DNA of 64,000 bases from Tulasnella sp. 424 (Eukaryota; Basidiomycota; Agaricomycetes; Cantharellales; Tulasnellaceae). The stretch's first letter is position 1; each line of letters begins with the position of its first letter. Shown here in pieces: positions 34,081 to 45,341 of the stretch. A program made the translations under genes and the position numbers. Location: positions 106,697 to 170,696 of the forward strand of contig WSUB01000087.1 in assembly GCA_019633425.1 (NCBI GenBank). Reading direction: 5' to 3'. Below the pieces are notes generated by a model. The model searched no databases. It was given only the letters and a program-made list of their open reading frames with translations, and was not told the DNA's origin.

Positions 34081-36479
34081 CTCCTCCCTCCCGTCCCACC
34101 GTTCTCCTCGATCATGGTTACACAATAGGACGGTTCAAGCAGGCAAAAATGAGACGAAAGTGACGCAAAGGCGAGCTCAAAATCGGGTCGAAAGCGGGCC
34201 GTTTTGACGACGTTGTTGACCCGTTTTCGCGTTCCAGCGTGAAACCCCCTCCCTTGTTTTTGTAAAGCACCCCACAAAGTCCGTTCACCATAACTCTTAA
34301 TCACCTCACGTAACATGTGAGCACGGCCTGCCAAACTAAAACACACTAAACAAGGTTGACGGTCTACATCGAGACCTCCACCCGAATGTACTAAACAACA
34401 CGACTCAGTAAGATTCTCAGAAATTACACAGCTAGTACTCAGAAAGACTTTTGGGGAGACCTTTCCTTATGATATCGTTGCAATGGCAATCAAAGGAAAG
34501 TCGTTCGGTGACGATGATTACTCAGCGAGGCTTACAGCTGTTTGCGATTTTGTTGGCACAAATAAGACCTTACGTAATTTTCTACTTTTTGGTCGGGGAC
34601 GATTTCTCCATCGTAGTGGCGCACGGAGGCGCCATTTCCCCGACTCCCTGCATGAGAGAATACATATATTCAGCACAATGTTAAAGTGGCCTTCAATGAA
34701 GAATATAACCAATTGGTGTCGAACCAGAATGGAACTAGTCCGAGTCGGAGATCTCCTCACAGTCTCCGAGGCGGACGATGATGAAATGAAGAGAGTGAGT
34801 TACATACTTGCAACTGTGCCGTTCCGGCAACTGAGGGTGGGTTGCTCAGTCCGAAACCCTAAAAGCTTCAGTTCAACTGCCTGTGTAGTCTGTGAGCAGG
34901 CGAAGGTCACGTGTCCGGCCGCGGGCTGCTGGCCACCGAGACACTCGCCCTAGTGTACTCGGTTAGTATAAGCCGTGTTTTCCGCGTCTGAGTCAGGCTA
35001 TTCCCATCCAGCATCTTACAGGTGAGTGACAGAGTTATGAAAAGCCCTCTTAAGATCCTTGTTGCACATAATTTCACCCGGGAAGTCGCATTCACGGCAT
35101 TGGGTGGATCGGGATGAGCAGGGACTCGAAAATAACAGGCATTGCCGAGGCTTGGCAGGCAGCCCAACATCATATTTCTTGAGGTTATAATATCTGATAA
35201 TCGGCAATTCCTATATCGAATAAGGTGGAGAGGCTCAGGACTCACGTTCGCCGGATTCCAGAGAAGCGATTATGTGATATCACTCAAAACCAGCATCTAT
35301 TTAGTATAACGCATCCGGACTTGCTTGGGCGAAAGCCTGGCGTTCGGCGGCTATCGCCGCCGAGACGCTCGTCTTTTACCGGGGACGAGACCACGCTATA
35401 TTGGGTATCGTTATGCCATTTTTTACGAACGAGGTGGATATTCATATCAAAGTATCTACCCAAAACCGCTCGCTCAGCCCGGGACTCTTCGTTGAAATTC
35501 TCAAACCAATCGAGATTCAGAATAACTTCATCTTGCCGGGGTTGGTTCTACTTGCGTGACCGCGATGCCGGCGGGCTTGTCCCAACACTCCGTACCATCT
35601 TGAATGTCATATAAAACGCACATATTTGATTCTATATTACTTGGTGATAAACTATCACACGGATTCGCGTCGGTTTCTACTGAGGGATATGTAGAAGTGA
35701 CGAGGTCGCGTCAGGGGGAGGGTCGCGTAGAAAACGAACTCCTCCACAGCCTTCCCGCTTACCGCCGCGGAAGGACGCGGACGTGACGTCAGTGGACCGG
35801 GTGCGGGTATCCAACGGTACCTGAACATTTTGAGAAAACCCCCCGCTGTGGCTTCGCAGAGAGTCGGGGATCAAGTTGAAACAGGAGACGAAGCCCGCGA
35901 TTGAGGCAAGACTCGAAAGGAGTGGAAAGGAGTTTTCTAGTCGACACGAAGTGATTTTCCTGATCGGCACCTACACCTTGCCCTCCACTGGCTTCTTCGT
36001 ATTTTAGGCCAAGAAACGTGGTAACGACGACAGTACTATGGTGGGCCACTGTTCCTCCAGCGCTTCCTCTTGCTGCTTGTAAGCTTTTTACTGTGTGGTC
36101 GGATCCTTAAGCTTAAGTAAAGCCAGCTTGCGATAGCAGAGAAACAGAATAAATATTCGGAACAAGAAACGTGTCCAATCGTTAATGAGGAAATAGAATA
36201 GGTGAATGGGAAACCAATGAGACTTGATGGGATACAAACGAGGTGCTAGAGACAGGTTGCGAGAATATACGGAGGATAAACAAATCTAAAAGAAGGGGAA
36301 ACAACGACTTTATGATGGGAAACGACACAAAGAACCGATTCGAGGGGGAATTAGAGGAAAGGCAAACCAAGTTACAAGAAAACAACGCAGGAAGGAAATA
36401 AGAACCGAGCCCATGTGGGGGATAAGAGACGAGGTGAAGTGTCTAAGCAAATCTACAGAAGAGTAGAAAGAGTTCGTAG
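34081..36479. other. Gene-poor stretch with a solo terminal-repeat fragment
   Basis: 34535-34610 matches one end of the element at 38999-39701 (CAGCTGTTTGCGATTTTGTT, also preceded by TA). I did not find its second end. No ORF here is supportable. Confidence 0.5.
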
Positions 36480-37774
36480 TCAGGCGCCGTGAAGAAGACA
36501 TATCGGAGGAAGCGGCCCAAACCTTTTAGGGTGGGTAGACCCGTTCCTGAACCACTGAGCCGGAGCCGGCGCCCTCGACAGCGCCCTGGGGGGTTCGTCA
36601 GAGACCGGCTCTGAACAACTATCCCCATTATCCGACACGTCGAAGGCTTGATGGCCCGCTGTTGCTAGCTCCCGCTCTTCCTTCTGCTCTTGCTCCAGTC
36701 CTTCTTTCGAGCTGGTGGTACCCCGTCTGGCCGCGCAGACGGACTTCAGGAAAGGGGCGATGCAGGAGGCCTGCGGGTCTTGTTGATCGTCGGGGTCGAT
36801 GATACGGAGTCGAACGAGCGATTGTTGAAGCGCTTCAAAGTCGAGGAGATCATTTGGTTTTTGCAAATTGAGAATAGCAGCTTGCAACTCCGCGTTCTTC
36901 TTCTCCAGAGCATAGTAGGCTTCGAGCCTTGCCCTCGCCGCTTTCCGGTGCTGCTCGCGTTCCTTGACGATTAGCTCCTCCGTCTTCGCGTGATTCTCAA
37001 TCGCCCCTGCCAATCTCTCTTCGGCGAGCCTCCGGACCACCTTTTCAGCGTCCCGTTCTTCCGCGAAACCGTCCATACGAGGGAAGATTTCGTCTTTGAA
37101 CACCGCATTCGTTTCGCTGATTTGACGTGCATTGTCGCGTTTGAGTTCCGATACTGTGTATTCGAGGTGGGTTATCCGCTTGATGACCGCGGCGGGGTCG
37201 GTGGCGGGGTCGGTAGCGGGGAGAGTGGAGTTCGGCGCGAAGCTCGAGTGGATTGTCCCAGGTGTCGTTGCGGCCGATCGCGGCACTGCGAGCCGAGCAG
37301 GTTCGGTGGTCGAAGGTGTCCAATGGGGGAAGTTAGATGGTATCGAGGCGGTCGAGGGTCTTGCGGAGCCGGAGACCGTCGGGCCTGCATGAGTTGCAGG
37401 GCAGGGGGGCTAAAGGACGAGGGGAGGGGTTGGTGAGTCAAAGACAAGTTAGGGACAGTCGAACCCCGTCGTCACCAGCCTGAAGTGCCACGGGGAGGAT
37501 ATCGTTGACTTGATGGTGATGATATTGTTCGTCGACCTGGCTCGAGAGCATCAGCATCGTTACTTGAAACGGTTCGACCGACCAGACAAATCACCTTTCG
37601 CTGGGATCGAGTGAGACGGAGTGCTCGAAGCACCGTCTGAAGCCTCGAGGGATTCTTGGAGGGAATTGGAGCGGTGGGAGTGGTATTAGCGGGCTCGGGC
37701 TTCGATCTTGCTTGTTTCGAGGGACGCGCGGCGGACTTGTTGGCGGAGAAGCTTGGGAAACCGTGGAAAAACAT
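36480..37774 (-). CDS. Coiled-coil protein, function unknown
   Basis: The main exon runs from about 37409 (after a CCTTTAG acceptor) to the stop at 36480 and codes about 309 residues. A Pro/Ser/Thr-rich N-terminal part is followed by about 120 residues of charged heptad-like sequence (for example VVRRLAEERLAGAIENHAK and LEKKNAELQAAILNLQK). The tail is Glu/Lys-rich. An upstream exon probably starts at the ATG at 37774 (MFFHGFPSFSANKSAARPSK), but its donor is uncertain: GTGATT after a KVI-coding AAG is one in-phase option. The long coiled coil suggests a structural or oligomerising protein. No enzyme motif, no membrane segment. I do not recognise the family. Confidence 0.62.
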
Positions 37775-38545
37775 GATGATCGGCGAAGGGGCTTGTAAGT
37801 CGAGATGAAGGTAAGTTACGAGTGGGAGCGAGGTAATGGCAGATGGAGGCAAGACGACGAGGGCGAGGGCAAGAGGACTGGAACGTCAAAAGTTGGAGGA
37901 GAGGACGAGTTCCGGAGCAGCTTTATATACCCCGATATTCTGATAACTACCGCGTACGTCGCCCACTGTCGATCTTTAGTCTGCGATTCAATTGACGCGC
38001 CGAGCCGCGTCGCCGAAGACACCGCTACAAATGATACCGTGAAGTAAACCCTGAGCTAAATCTCTCGCAAAGTGCCGAACGCTCGAGCTTGATAGAGGGG
38101 ACGAAATATGAGGCGACACTGAATATTGTTTACAGATTCCCCAATTAACCTAATAAACTTCTGTATAGGCGTGTAGTGAAACCTCAAGCCAGTAGCGCAC
38201 TTGAGCGTTTCAGGCGTTGCGGCGGCTCGAAGCAGTTTCTCTCTCTCTAGTCGCGATGCCAAGGAACCACGTTGTCGGCGAGGTAACCTGCGAGCATCTT
38301 CGCCGGGGCAGATGTGTATTGCTGCCTGACAAAGCAAAGTGCTGGTTTGATGGTCAGCAGGACCCGAGACTGGATGCCTTACACGGTGGGGTGCAACGGC
38401 ACACTCACGAGCATCTCAAAGCACAGTCGAGTCTCTATTATGGTATATAATCTTCGAGTAATGAGATGATAAGCGATGATAATAATTTACAATGCAGCGG
38501 TTCGTCAACTAATTCGTCTACAATGTTCACGTGCAGTTCAGGCGA
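37775..38545. other. Gene-free stretch
   Basis: Likely promoter of the coiled-coil gene on its left. No coding region supported. Confidence 0.4.
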
Positions 38546-38897
38546 TCACAGCCTTTGCCTCCTCCACTTTCTTCCTCTCAGCCTGTCCTTCCTCCTGACG
38601 ATCCAGGTAAACAGTGGGACCGTGACCATACTAAGCGCAAGCCACGCCAAGAGCACACCGGCGTTCAAGCCTAGCTTGCTCTTCGTGTTGAAGATGATGT
38701 TCCGAATGGCTTCAGCCAAGTTGAACATGGGGAAACCGTACCCATATCGGTAGAAGGAGGGCTGAAGGGCAATTGGGACCGAAGCTATTGAGACGTTGAA
38801 GATGATCTTAAAGGACCGTGGAAAGGTTAGTGAGGCGTTCATTGCAAAGTGGGGAACGAAGGCGACTTACGAGAAAGATAATGAAGTAAGCGTCCAC
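38546..38897 (-). pseudogene. C-terminal relic of an SNG1-type (DUF3533) membrane protein
   Basis: Two exon pieces remain: one ending at about 38873 (NVDAYFIIFL, then GTAAGT) and one from about 38813 to 38546. The second reads IIFNVSIASVPIALQP, YRYGYGFPMFNLAEAIRN, FNTKSKLGLNAGVLLAW and a last membrane helix. The aromatic-Gly-Tyr-x-x-Pro and NTKS-x-LGLN pattern fits the C-terminus of SNG1/DUF3533 transporters linked to drug resistance in yeast. Everything upstream is gone: the homology stops near 38897, where a fragment of the SINE-like repeat begins. A full-length family member would be several hundred residues longer. Confidence 0.68.
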
Positions 38898-38898
38898 G

Positions 38899-38975
38899 TT
38901 CAAATACCCCTGTTCGGAGCTCCGTCCACTAAATCCGCGTGGCCCTGACTCCGGCTCGCTTGTCGAAGCTTCTCC
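38899..38975 (+). repeat. SINE-like repeat, fragment
   Basis: Starts inside the B box (GTTCAAATACCCCTGTTCGG) and continues CTCCGTCCACTAAATCCGCG. It marks the truncation point of the membrane-protein relic. Confidence 0.65.
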
Positions 38976-38998
38976 GGAGTTTCTCAGGATCCTCGTTA

Positions 38999-39701
38999 CA
39001 GCTGTTTGCGATTTTGTTGGCACAAACAAAAACTTACGTAATTGTCTACTTTTTCGTCGGGGATCGATTTCTCCACAACCCCTGCAGCTGCTATCTTCAA
39101 AGTTGGTACACAGGCTCTAGTAGTAGTTGTTCAAATGCCCAAATACTTCTAGGATCTTAAAACGGCCATGTGAAGAATGTTCACCCAACACTCTCATCAA
39201 CGGATCAGCGATCCCCTGCTCCAGTATTTAGGGCCTTTTTGGGATTCCATACCCCTCAAGCTCTGAGGGAATGACCTCCAGAGGGCTTCTAATGCTTGTA
39301 TCCAGCTGATGCGTATTTTTGCTTACTGACTGCGAGCATGTTGGCCGAGACTCACCTTGGCGAGGTGGGATGAGCACCCACCCAGCCTCTACCACTATCG
39401 CAACGGCGCCGGCATCTAGTAATCCTATATTAGTTTCCAGAACTGATAGATTTATGGCATTTCACTTGCATGTTTGAAAGCTATTCATTCCACAAAGCAA
39501 ATACGGGTGAAGCTCAGCAGACTCTCCCACCGTAAAGCAACTCCCCCAGTTTTAGCTCGTGCATTTGCATATACTCCTTTTAGTTGTACGTGCAAAATTT
39601 TAGAACAATCAGGGGTGAGCTGAGTGAGCTATCCGTCGCGCACACTCAGAGTCGAAAATTACGTAAGATTTTGTTTGTGCCAACCAAATCGCACACAGCT
39701 G
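38999..39701. mobile_element. 703-bp inverted-repeat element with TA target duplication (mariner-like MITE)
   Basis: The left end CAGCTGTTTGCGATTTTGTT and the right end (reverse complement CAGCTGTGTGCGATTTGGTT) form imperfect terminal inverted repeats of about 50 bp. TA lies at 38997-38998 and 39702-39703. The duplicated locus at 11051-11060 reads TCGTTAATGA, which is exactly the uninterrupted site with one TA. No transposase ORF, so non-autonomous. TA duplication is characteristic of the Tc1/mariner superfamily. Confidence 0.8.
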
Positions 39702-40152
39702 TAATGAGCAACGTCCACCGAGGTAGGGACGACGCTTGATTGTGGAAACTATCGTCGCTGCTAGTTAGCACACTTATTTGAGAGTGCTGGACGTCGACAA
39801 GCGAAGACGGTTTGAGAAAGGTCAAGATGAAGAAGTCTCATTTAACAGAAAGGTGGAAAGGGGCAAGTACTAGTGTATGTAAAAAAGGGTGAACTACAGA
39901 ACATAAGCCACAACATACGAGTATATGTGTTTGTAAAACAACGACCGAGGTGAGACATAATCAAAAGGGACATTCATGAGAAGGAGCCAGGCACGTGTCC
40001 CCAGAAAGCACGAGGCTCATGGGGAGTAGCCTAAATCGAGAGGTATTAGCCATTTGAAGAACCTTTCAGCGGACGAACCATTGAATACCTACCTCATCAC
40101 AAAGCCTGGGCGGTTACGACTGGAAAAGACCCGCCAGGGTTGATCCAATTGG

Positions 40153-43100
40153 TTACTCGAGATGCTGGAGTAACTTCCAAATCTCTGCACACAGCTTACT
40201 AACCGGCCGTCCCATTTGCGCGTACATTTCGCGGGCCTCCACACAACCAGCCTTCGCATCGAGATACTTGGCTTGCTTGACGCGTACTGCCACCAATCCA
40301 TCCAACACCTTGGCTTCGCCCTCCATGTCTCCAAGCCTAGCATATGCTACACGCGCGTCGGCGAAGCACTCCTCCGCCTCGTCATGTCGACTCTGGAGGA
40401 AGTAAAAGTTCCCAAGACTGAACAGCGCGGTGGCTTCACCGCGAATGTTGTCCATGCTTAAGAATATAGCTTGCGCAAGGCGGTGACACTCCTCCGCTTC
40501 GTCGTACGCGCCCTGACTGTAGTGGACTCCGCCCAGGCGATCCAATGCATCTGCGCGTTCTGCATCCTTACCGATTCGTGCACATGCAGCTTCAGCTTGA
40601 AGTAGCGCTTCTTTCTCTGCGTCCGACCTCGACTGGAACCTGAAGATCTGTGACAAAAGCAACGAAGCAGCGGCTTGACCTTTGTCGTTGTCAATGCTGA
40701 TCCAAATGGCAAAGGCTTCGGTAGCAGCCTCCTCGGCCTCGGGGTGTCTGCACTGGGTAAGAAGGTCGTGGCCGAGGTCTAGGAGTGTTAGGGCTTTGCG
40801 GGCACCGTCCCCAGCATGATCATAAGACTCGGCTGCTCGGCGATGGGATTCCGAGGCATCGCCGTATCTGCACTGGTCGCGATAAAGCTTTGCGAGGCTG
40901 TGTAATGTGTTCCCGGTGCCGAGGAAGTCTCCAACGCGACAGTAGATGTCGTGGGCGTCTTTGAAAGCCTTCTCCGCCTCGTGATACCTCGACTGGGCAC
41001 GGTGAATGTCCCCCAGGCGGTCCAACGCCTTCGCGCTACTCAGGTCATTGCCAATGCGAGAGTAGATGCGGTGCGCTTCCATGAAAGCGTTCTCCGCCTC
41101 CCTATTCCTCGACTGAGCATGATACACTTCTCCCAGGCCAAGCAACGCGTCTGCCGTATCCTGTTCTTTGCCTATACGAGAGTGGATCTCGTGCGCCTCC
41201 GTGAAAGCCGCCTCAGCCTCTTGATGTCTCAACTGCGCGCGATATGCCTGTCCCAGACTGAGCGACGCCTCCGCGACACCCCTGTCATTGCCTATCCGAG
41301 AGTGTATCTCGTGCGCTTCGGTGAAAGCCTTCTCCGCCTCCTGATTCCTCGACTGGGCGCGATAAATACTCCCCAGGTGGTTCAACGCGTCCGCGCAGCC
41401 CAGGTCATTTCCAATGCGAGAGTAGAGGTCGTACGCTTCCGTGAAAGCGTTCCCCGCCTCCATATACCTCTTCTGAGCGTGATATAGTCTCCCCAGGCCG
41501 TCCAACGCCTTTACGGCACCCTCGCCATTGCCAGTACGAGAGTGGATCCCATGCGCTTCGCTGAAAGCCTTCTCCGCCTCCTGATTCCTTGACTGAACGC
41601 CATAGACTTGTCCCAGGCCGTTCAACGCGTTTGCGGTACCAATTCCATTGCCGATACGAGTGTGGATCTCATGCGCTTCGGTGAAAGCCTTCTCCGCCTC
41701 CCGATTCCTCGACTGAACGCCATATACTTCTCCCAGGTCGAGCAACGCGTTTGCGGTACCCTCGTCATTCCCGACACGAGAGTGGATCCCGTGCACTTCG
41801 ATGAAAGCCTTCTCCGCCTCCTGATACCTCGACTGAGCCCGATAAATATTCCCTAGGACGTTCAACGTGCTTGCGTTACTCTGCTCGTTGCCTATGCGAG
41901 AGTAAATGTCTTGCGCTTCGGTGAAAGTCTTCTCCGCCTCCCGATTCCTCAACTGAGTGGTATAAATAATGCCCAGGTGAACCGACGCGTCTGCGGCACC
42001 CTCTACATTGCCAATGCGGGAGCGAATGTCATGCACTTCGGTGAAAGCCTTCTCCGCCTCCTGATACCTCGACTGAGCAAGATATACTTTTCCCAGGCCG
42101 TCCAACGTGCGTGCAGTACCCTCGTCATCGCCGCCACGAGAATGGATCTCGTGCGCTTCGGTGAAAGCCTTCTCCGCCTCCTGATACCTCGACTGAATGC
42201 GATAAATATCCCCCAGGCCGAATAACGCGTTTGCGTTACTCTGTTCTTCGCCTATGCGAGAGTAGATGTCTTGCGCTTCCGTGAAAGCCTTCTCCGTCTC
42301 CCGATCCCTCGACTGAGTGGCATAAATATTGCCTAGGCGGGTCGACGCGGCTGCGGCACCCTCTGCATTGCCGATGCGGAAGTGAATGTCATGCACTTCG
42401 GTAAAAGCCTTCTCCGCCTCCTGATACCTCGACTGAGCAAGATATACTGTTCCCAGGCCGTCCAACGTGCGTGCGGTACCTTCGTCATCGCCGATGTGAC
42501 TGTGGATGGTATGCCCATCCTTGAAAGCTTTCTCCGCCTCCAGATACCGCGACTGAGCGCTATACATCCCCCCCAGGATGTACAATAAGGGTGCGAGACC
42601 AATGGCATCGCCGATGCGAGCGTGGGTGTTAAGCGCTTTCACGAAGGATTCCTCCGCCTCCAAATACCTCGACTGACTCTGATAAAGACTGCCCAGGGCG
42701 GTTAACACGGTTGCAGCACCTCCATCATTGCCAAGGCGAGAGTAGACGTCTTGCGCTTCGGCGAAAGCCTTCTCCGCCTCCCGAGACCTTGACTGAGCAT
42801 TATACATAACCCCCAGCATGGCCAACGCGGTTGCGGTATAAATGTCATTGCCGATGCGAGCGCAGATGTCTAGCACTTCCGTGATAGCCTTTTCTGCCTC
42901 CAGATACCTCGACTGAGCGAAGAGGGTTTGTCCAAGCAGAACCAAGGTATACATCTCCATCAAATGATTTTTCGTCCCACTTGCAACATCGAGGGCGTTC
43001 CGGAGGTGGGACTCGGCCTTCACTCGATCGCCATGAAGCTCGTATGTTCTTCCGATCTCAGCTAGCAGTCCCGCCGACCGCACTTTCGGACCCTCGGCGC

Positions 43101-44503
43101 CATAACCGGAAGGGGTTGAGGAGGGCTTACAGAGGGTCATTTCAGAATCGTTGGAGTCGCTCCTTATCACGTGACTCACCATTCTGTTAACTTTTAGGCA
43201 AAACATGGAAGCATCGATCCTCTCGGCTGGCTCTGAGAGCCAACAATCTGACATTACACTGCAGAGCATGAGAACCGGCGACAGATTGGCGTCCTCCCGA
43301 ATCGCGGGTAGTTTTCCCCTTATGGCGTGTACTATAATGACCGACTCGACCTTAAGACCATCAAAGGGAATCTTCCCAGTGAAAATCTAATATGCAGCCG
43401 CGGTGGTGAGGTACTGGACGATCAAAAGAAACTGAACCTGGCTAGACTCACTTCCCAAGACACCCACCCCAAAGCCCACATGTCACTAGGTAGGTCTTGA
43501 ACCCCGTTATTTAGCACCTCGGGAGCTGTCCACCTTAAAGAGAACGCTGGCCCGGTCAAGGTGAGCTCCATGGTGGAAGCGTTGAACTGGACCCTTGGGG
43601 AGATTGACGTTGAGGCCGCATCTTCGCAGACCTGGGCTCCAGCCGACGTGTTATCCGTTCCCTCTGGGGCAAGGTCTCGCCTAATACGGGCAGACCCAAA
43701 GTCAGTGATAACGGCATGGTAGGAGGAGTTGACGAGGATGTTAAACTGAACAACGATTGGGTTAGGTGGAAATTTCTGAGAAGGGACTCAGGGGACTCAC
43801 AGATTTGAGGTCGCCATGACAAATAGGGGGTTGCTGGCTGTGCAAATACTGCAGTCCGTTCGCTGTATCTTGAATCTACAGGTACCAGAAATTCAGTGAC
43901 TAAAATAATCCGTCGAATCATAGATCACACTCACCAGAGATATGCGCTCTGGGATTTCCCACTCGCCCGACAGCAGAAATTCTCGAACGTTGCCATTCCC
44001 TTCCCAAGGTAAGATCATCCAAGCATCTCCTTTCTGCAGGTCTTCGACAAATCCGACGAGCCTGATGATGTTCGGATGAGAAAGTGATACCATCAGACTG
44101 AGTTCGTTGACGAAAGACTGACAAAGAGCAGGTAGTGAGCAGTTAGAACGATCAAACAGTCGTTGCAGCCGACGACACCTTGAAAAACTTTGCGGACTCT
44201 TCCGCATCATCTCGCTTCCATTCCAGCTTCTTCACTGCCACTTTATCCGCATGCAGTATATCCTTGAATCCTTCGGGGGGCTTAAGTGTTCCAATGACAA
44301 CGACGGCTTGACCGCCTTTTATGCCCGGGTGGGTATCATCCATTTTGATTCTGGCGGGATCGATTCGACGGGGTATTACGCTAAGGATTTCTCGCTTGAG
44401 GATACTATATCAGTAATTGTTCTCTCAAGTCGAGAAATACCCTTACAGCTTTTTTTAGCTTTTCGTACAAGAGCTGGGACGCCATCGAGTCAGAGTCCGC
44501 CAT
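40153..44503 (-). CDS. Protein kinase-TPR fusion protein 3
   Basis: Six exons (minus strand): 44503-44447, 44394-44179, 44117-43935, 43875-43801, 43745-43452, 43386-40153, for 1352 residues. The intron positions equal those of gene 2. The kinase keeps IKGGQAVVVIG, VAVKKLEW, CHGDLKS, ITDFGSAR, TAPEVL and SDCWLSEPAER. About 24 TPR units of 40 residues follow, typified by YLAQSRYQEAEKAFTEVHDI, then the capping end EIWKLLQHLE. It is six units shorter than gene 2. No membrane segment or signal peptide. The glycine loop has Ala for the third Gly (GGQA), which should not abolish ATP binding. The upstream 450 bp resemble those of gene 2, so regulation may be shared. Role unknown. Confidence 0.87.
40170..43050 (-). 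repeat. 120-bp coding tandem array (about 24 TPR units)
   Basis: Same period as gene 2. A three-unit (360-bp) block at about 41881-42240 is repeated at about 42241-42600: the marker CATGCACTTCGG...GTCCAACGTGCGTGC recurs in register. Confidence 0.9.
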
Positions 44504-45341
44504 TCAATGGTCAGGTCGAGATGGAGAGGGAGCGAGAAATTTGGAGTGGAAAGGGAGCAAAGTCGAATGGCTGGGGATGAGAGGCAAGGTGGTTTCGAGG
44601 GTCGAATGAGCTCCGAGGACGTTAACGTTGGCTACATCTTAGCTCTTAAAACCAACCAACGGCGCAGATGCAGGCTGTCCATACGCCTCACCTTCACAAT
44701 TGTTCACGCACAACATGCGTTGGTCCCAAATATCCCTCATTTGCCCTCGCAGCTTTCTCAATCATGGAGTTCGGCGCAAGGCATTCACTGAGGGAGTTAC
44801 TACTAGTTGAACGGCCGTTCGTACCTCCTGGGCATCCGGCTTGTCAATATCAAAAGCCCGGGAGGTTCTTTTTGAGAATATAAAGAATGTTTCTGGTCCA
44901 GAGCAGAGGTAAGGTCGTGGTGCAAGGAAGGAACTCGGGTAGCTAGATAGAAAAGCTCGATGTTCGCTTGCACGTGGTGCACCGGTTTGTTCGGTGTTGT
45001 TCCTCTTCCCGCCGAGAACCATCCTCGAAGACCTCTTCAAAGCGATGCTTCAATCTAATTTTACATCCAAGTAGCTATGGTCAAGTGTTCTTTCCGCTCG
45101 TTTATGTAAAACGCCACATGTTCTCGGTTTCGGAGACTTTGCAGGAATTTAAAGATATATGCACATTTCCTATCGGAGGAGACTAGTGTACAAAAATGCT
45201 AGCAATGAGTGGGGTGTATAGTAACCATGAGTAAAAGATCAAGGGGAAAAAAAAAGTCCAAGAGATGCAAGCAAGACATGCGTATATTTGAGTTCTGAAA
45301 TCCCGAGAATTTTATAGAAGCGCGTAATTATAACTAGCAGT
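44504..45341. other. Spacer between kinase-TPR gene 3 and the Zn2Cys6 factor
   Basis: Holds the presumed promoter of gene 3 and the 3' end of the factor gene. No other gene seen. Confidence 0.5.
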
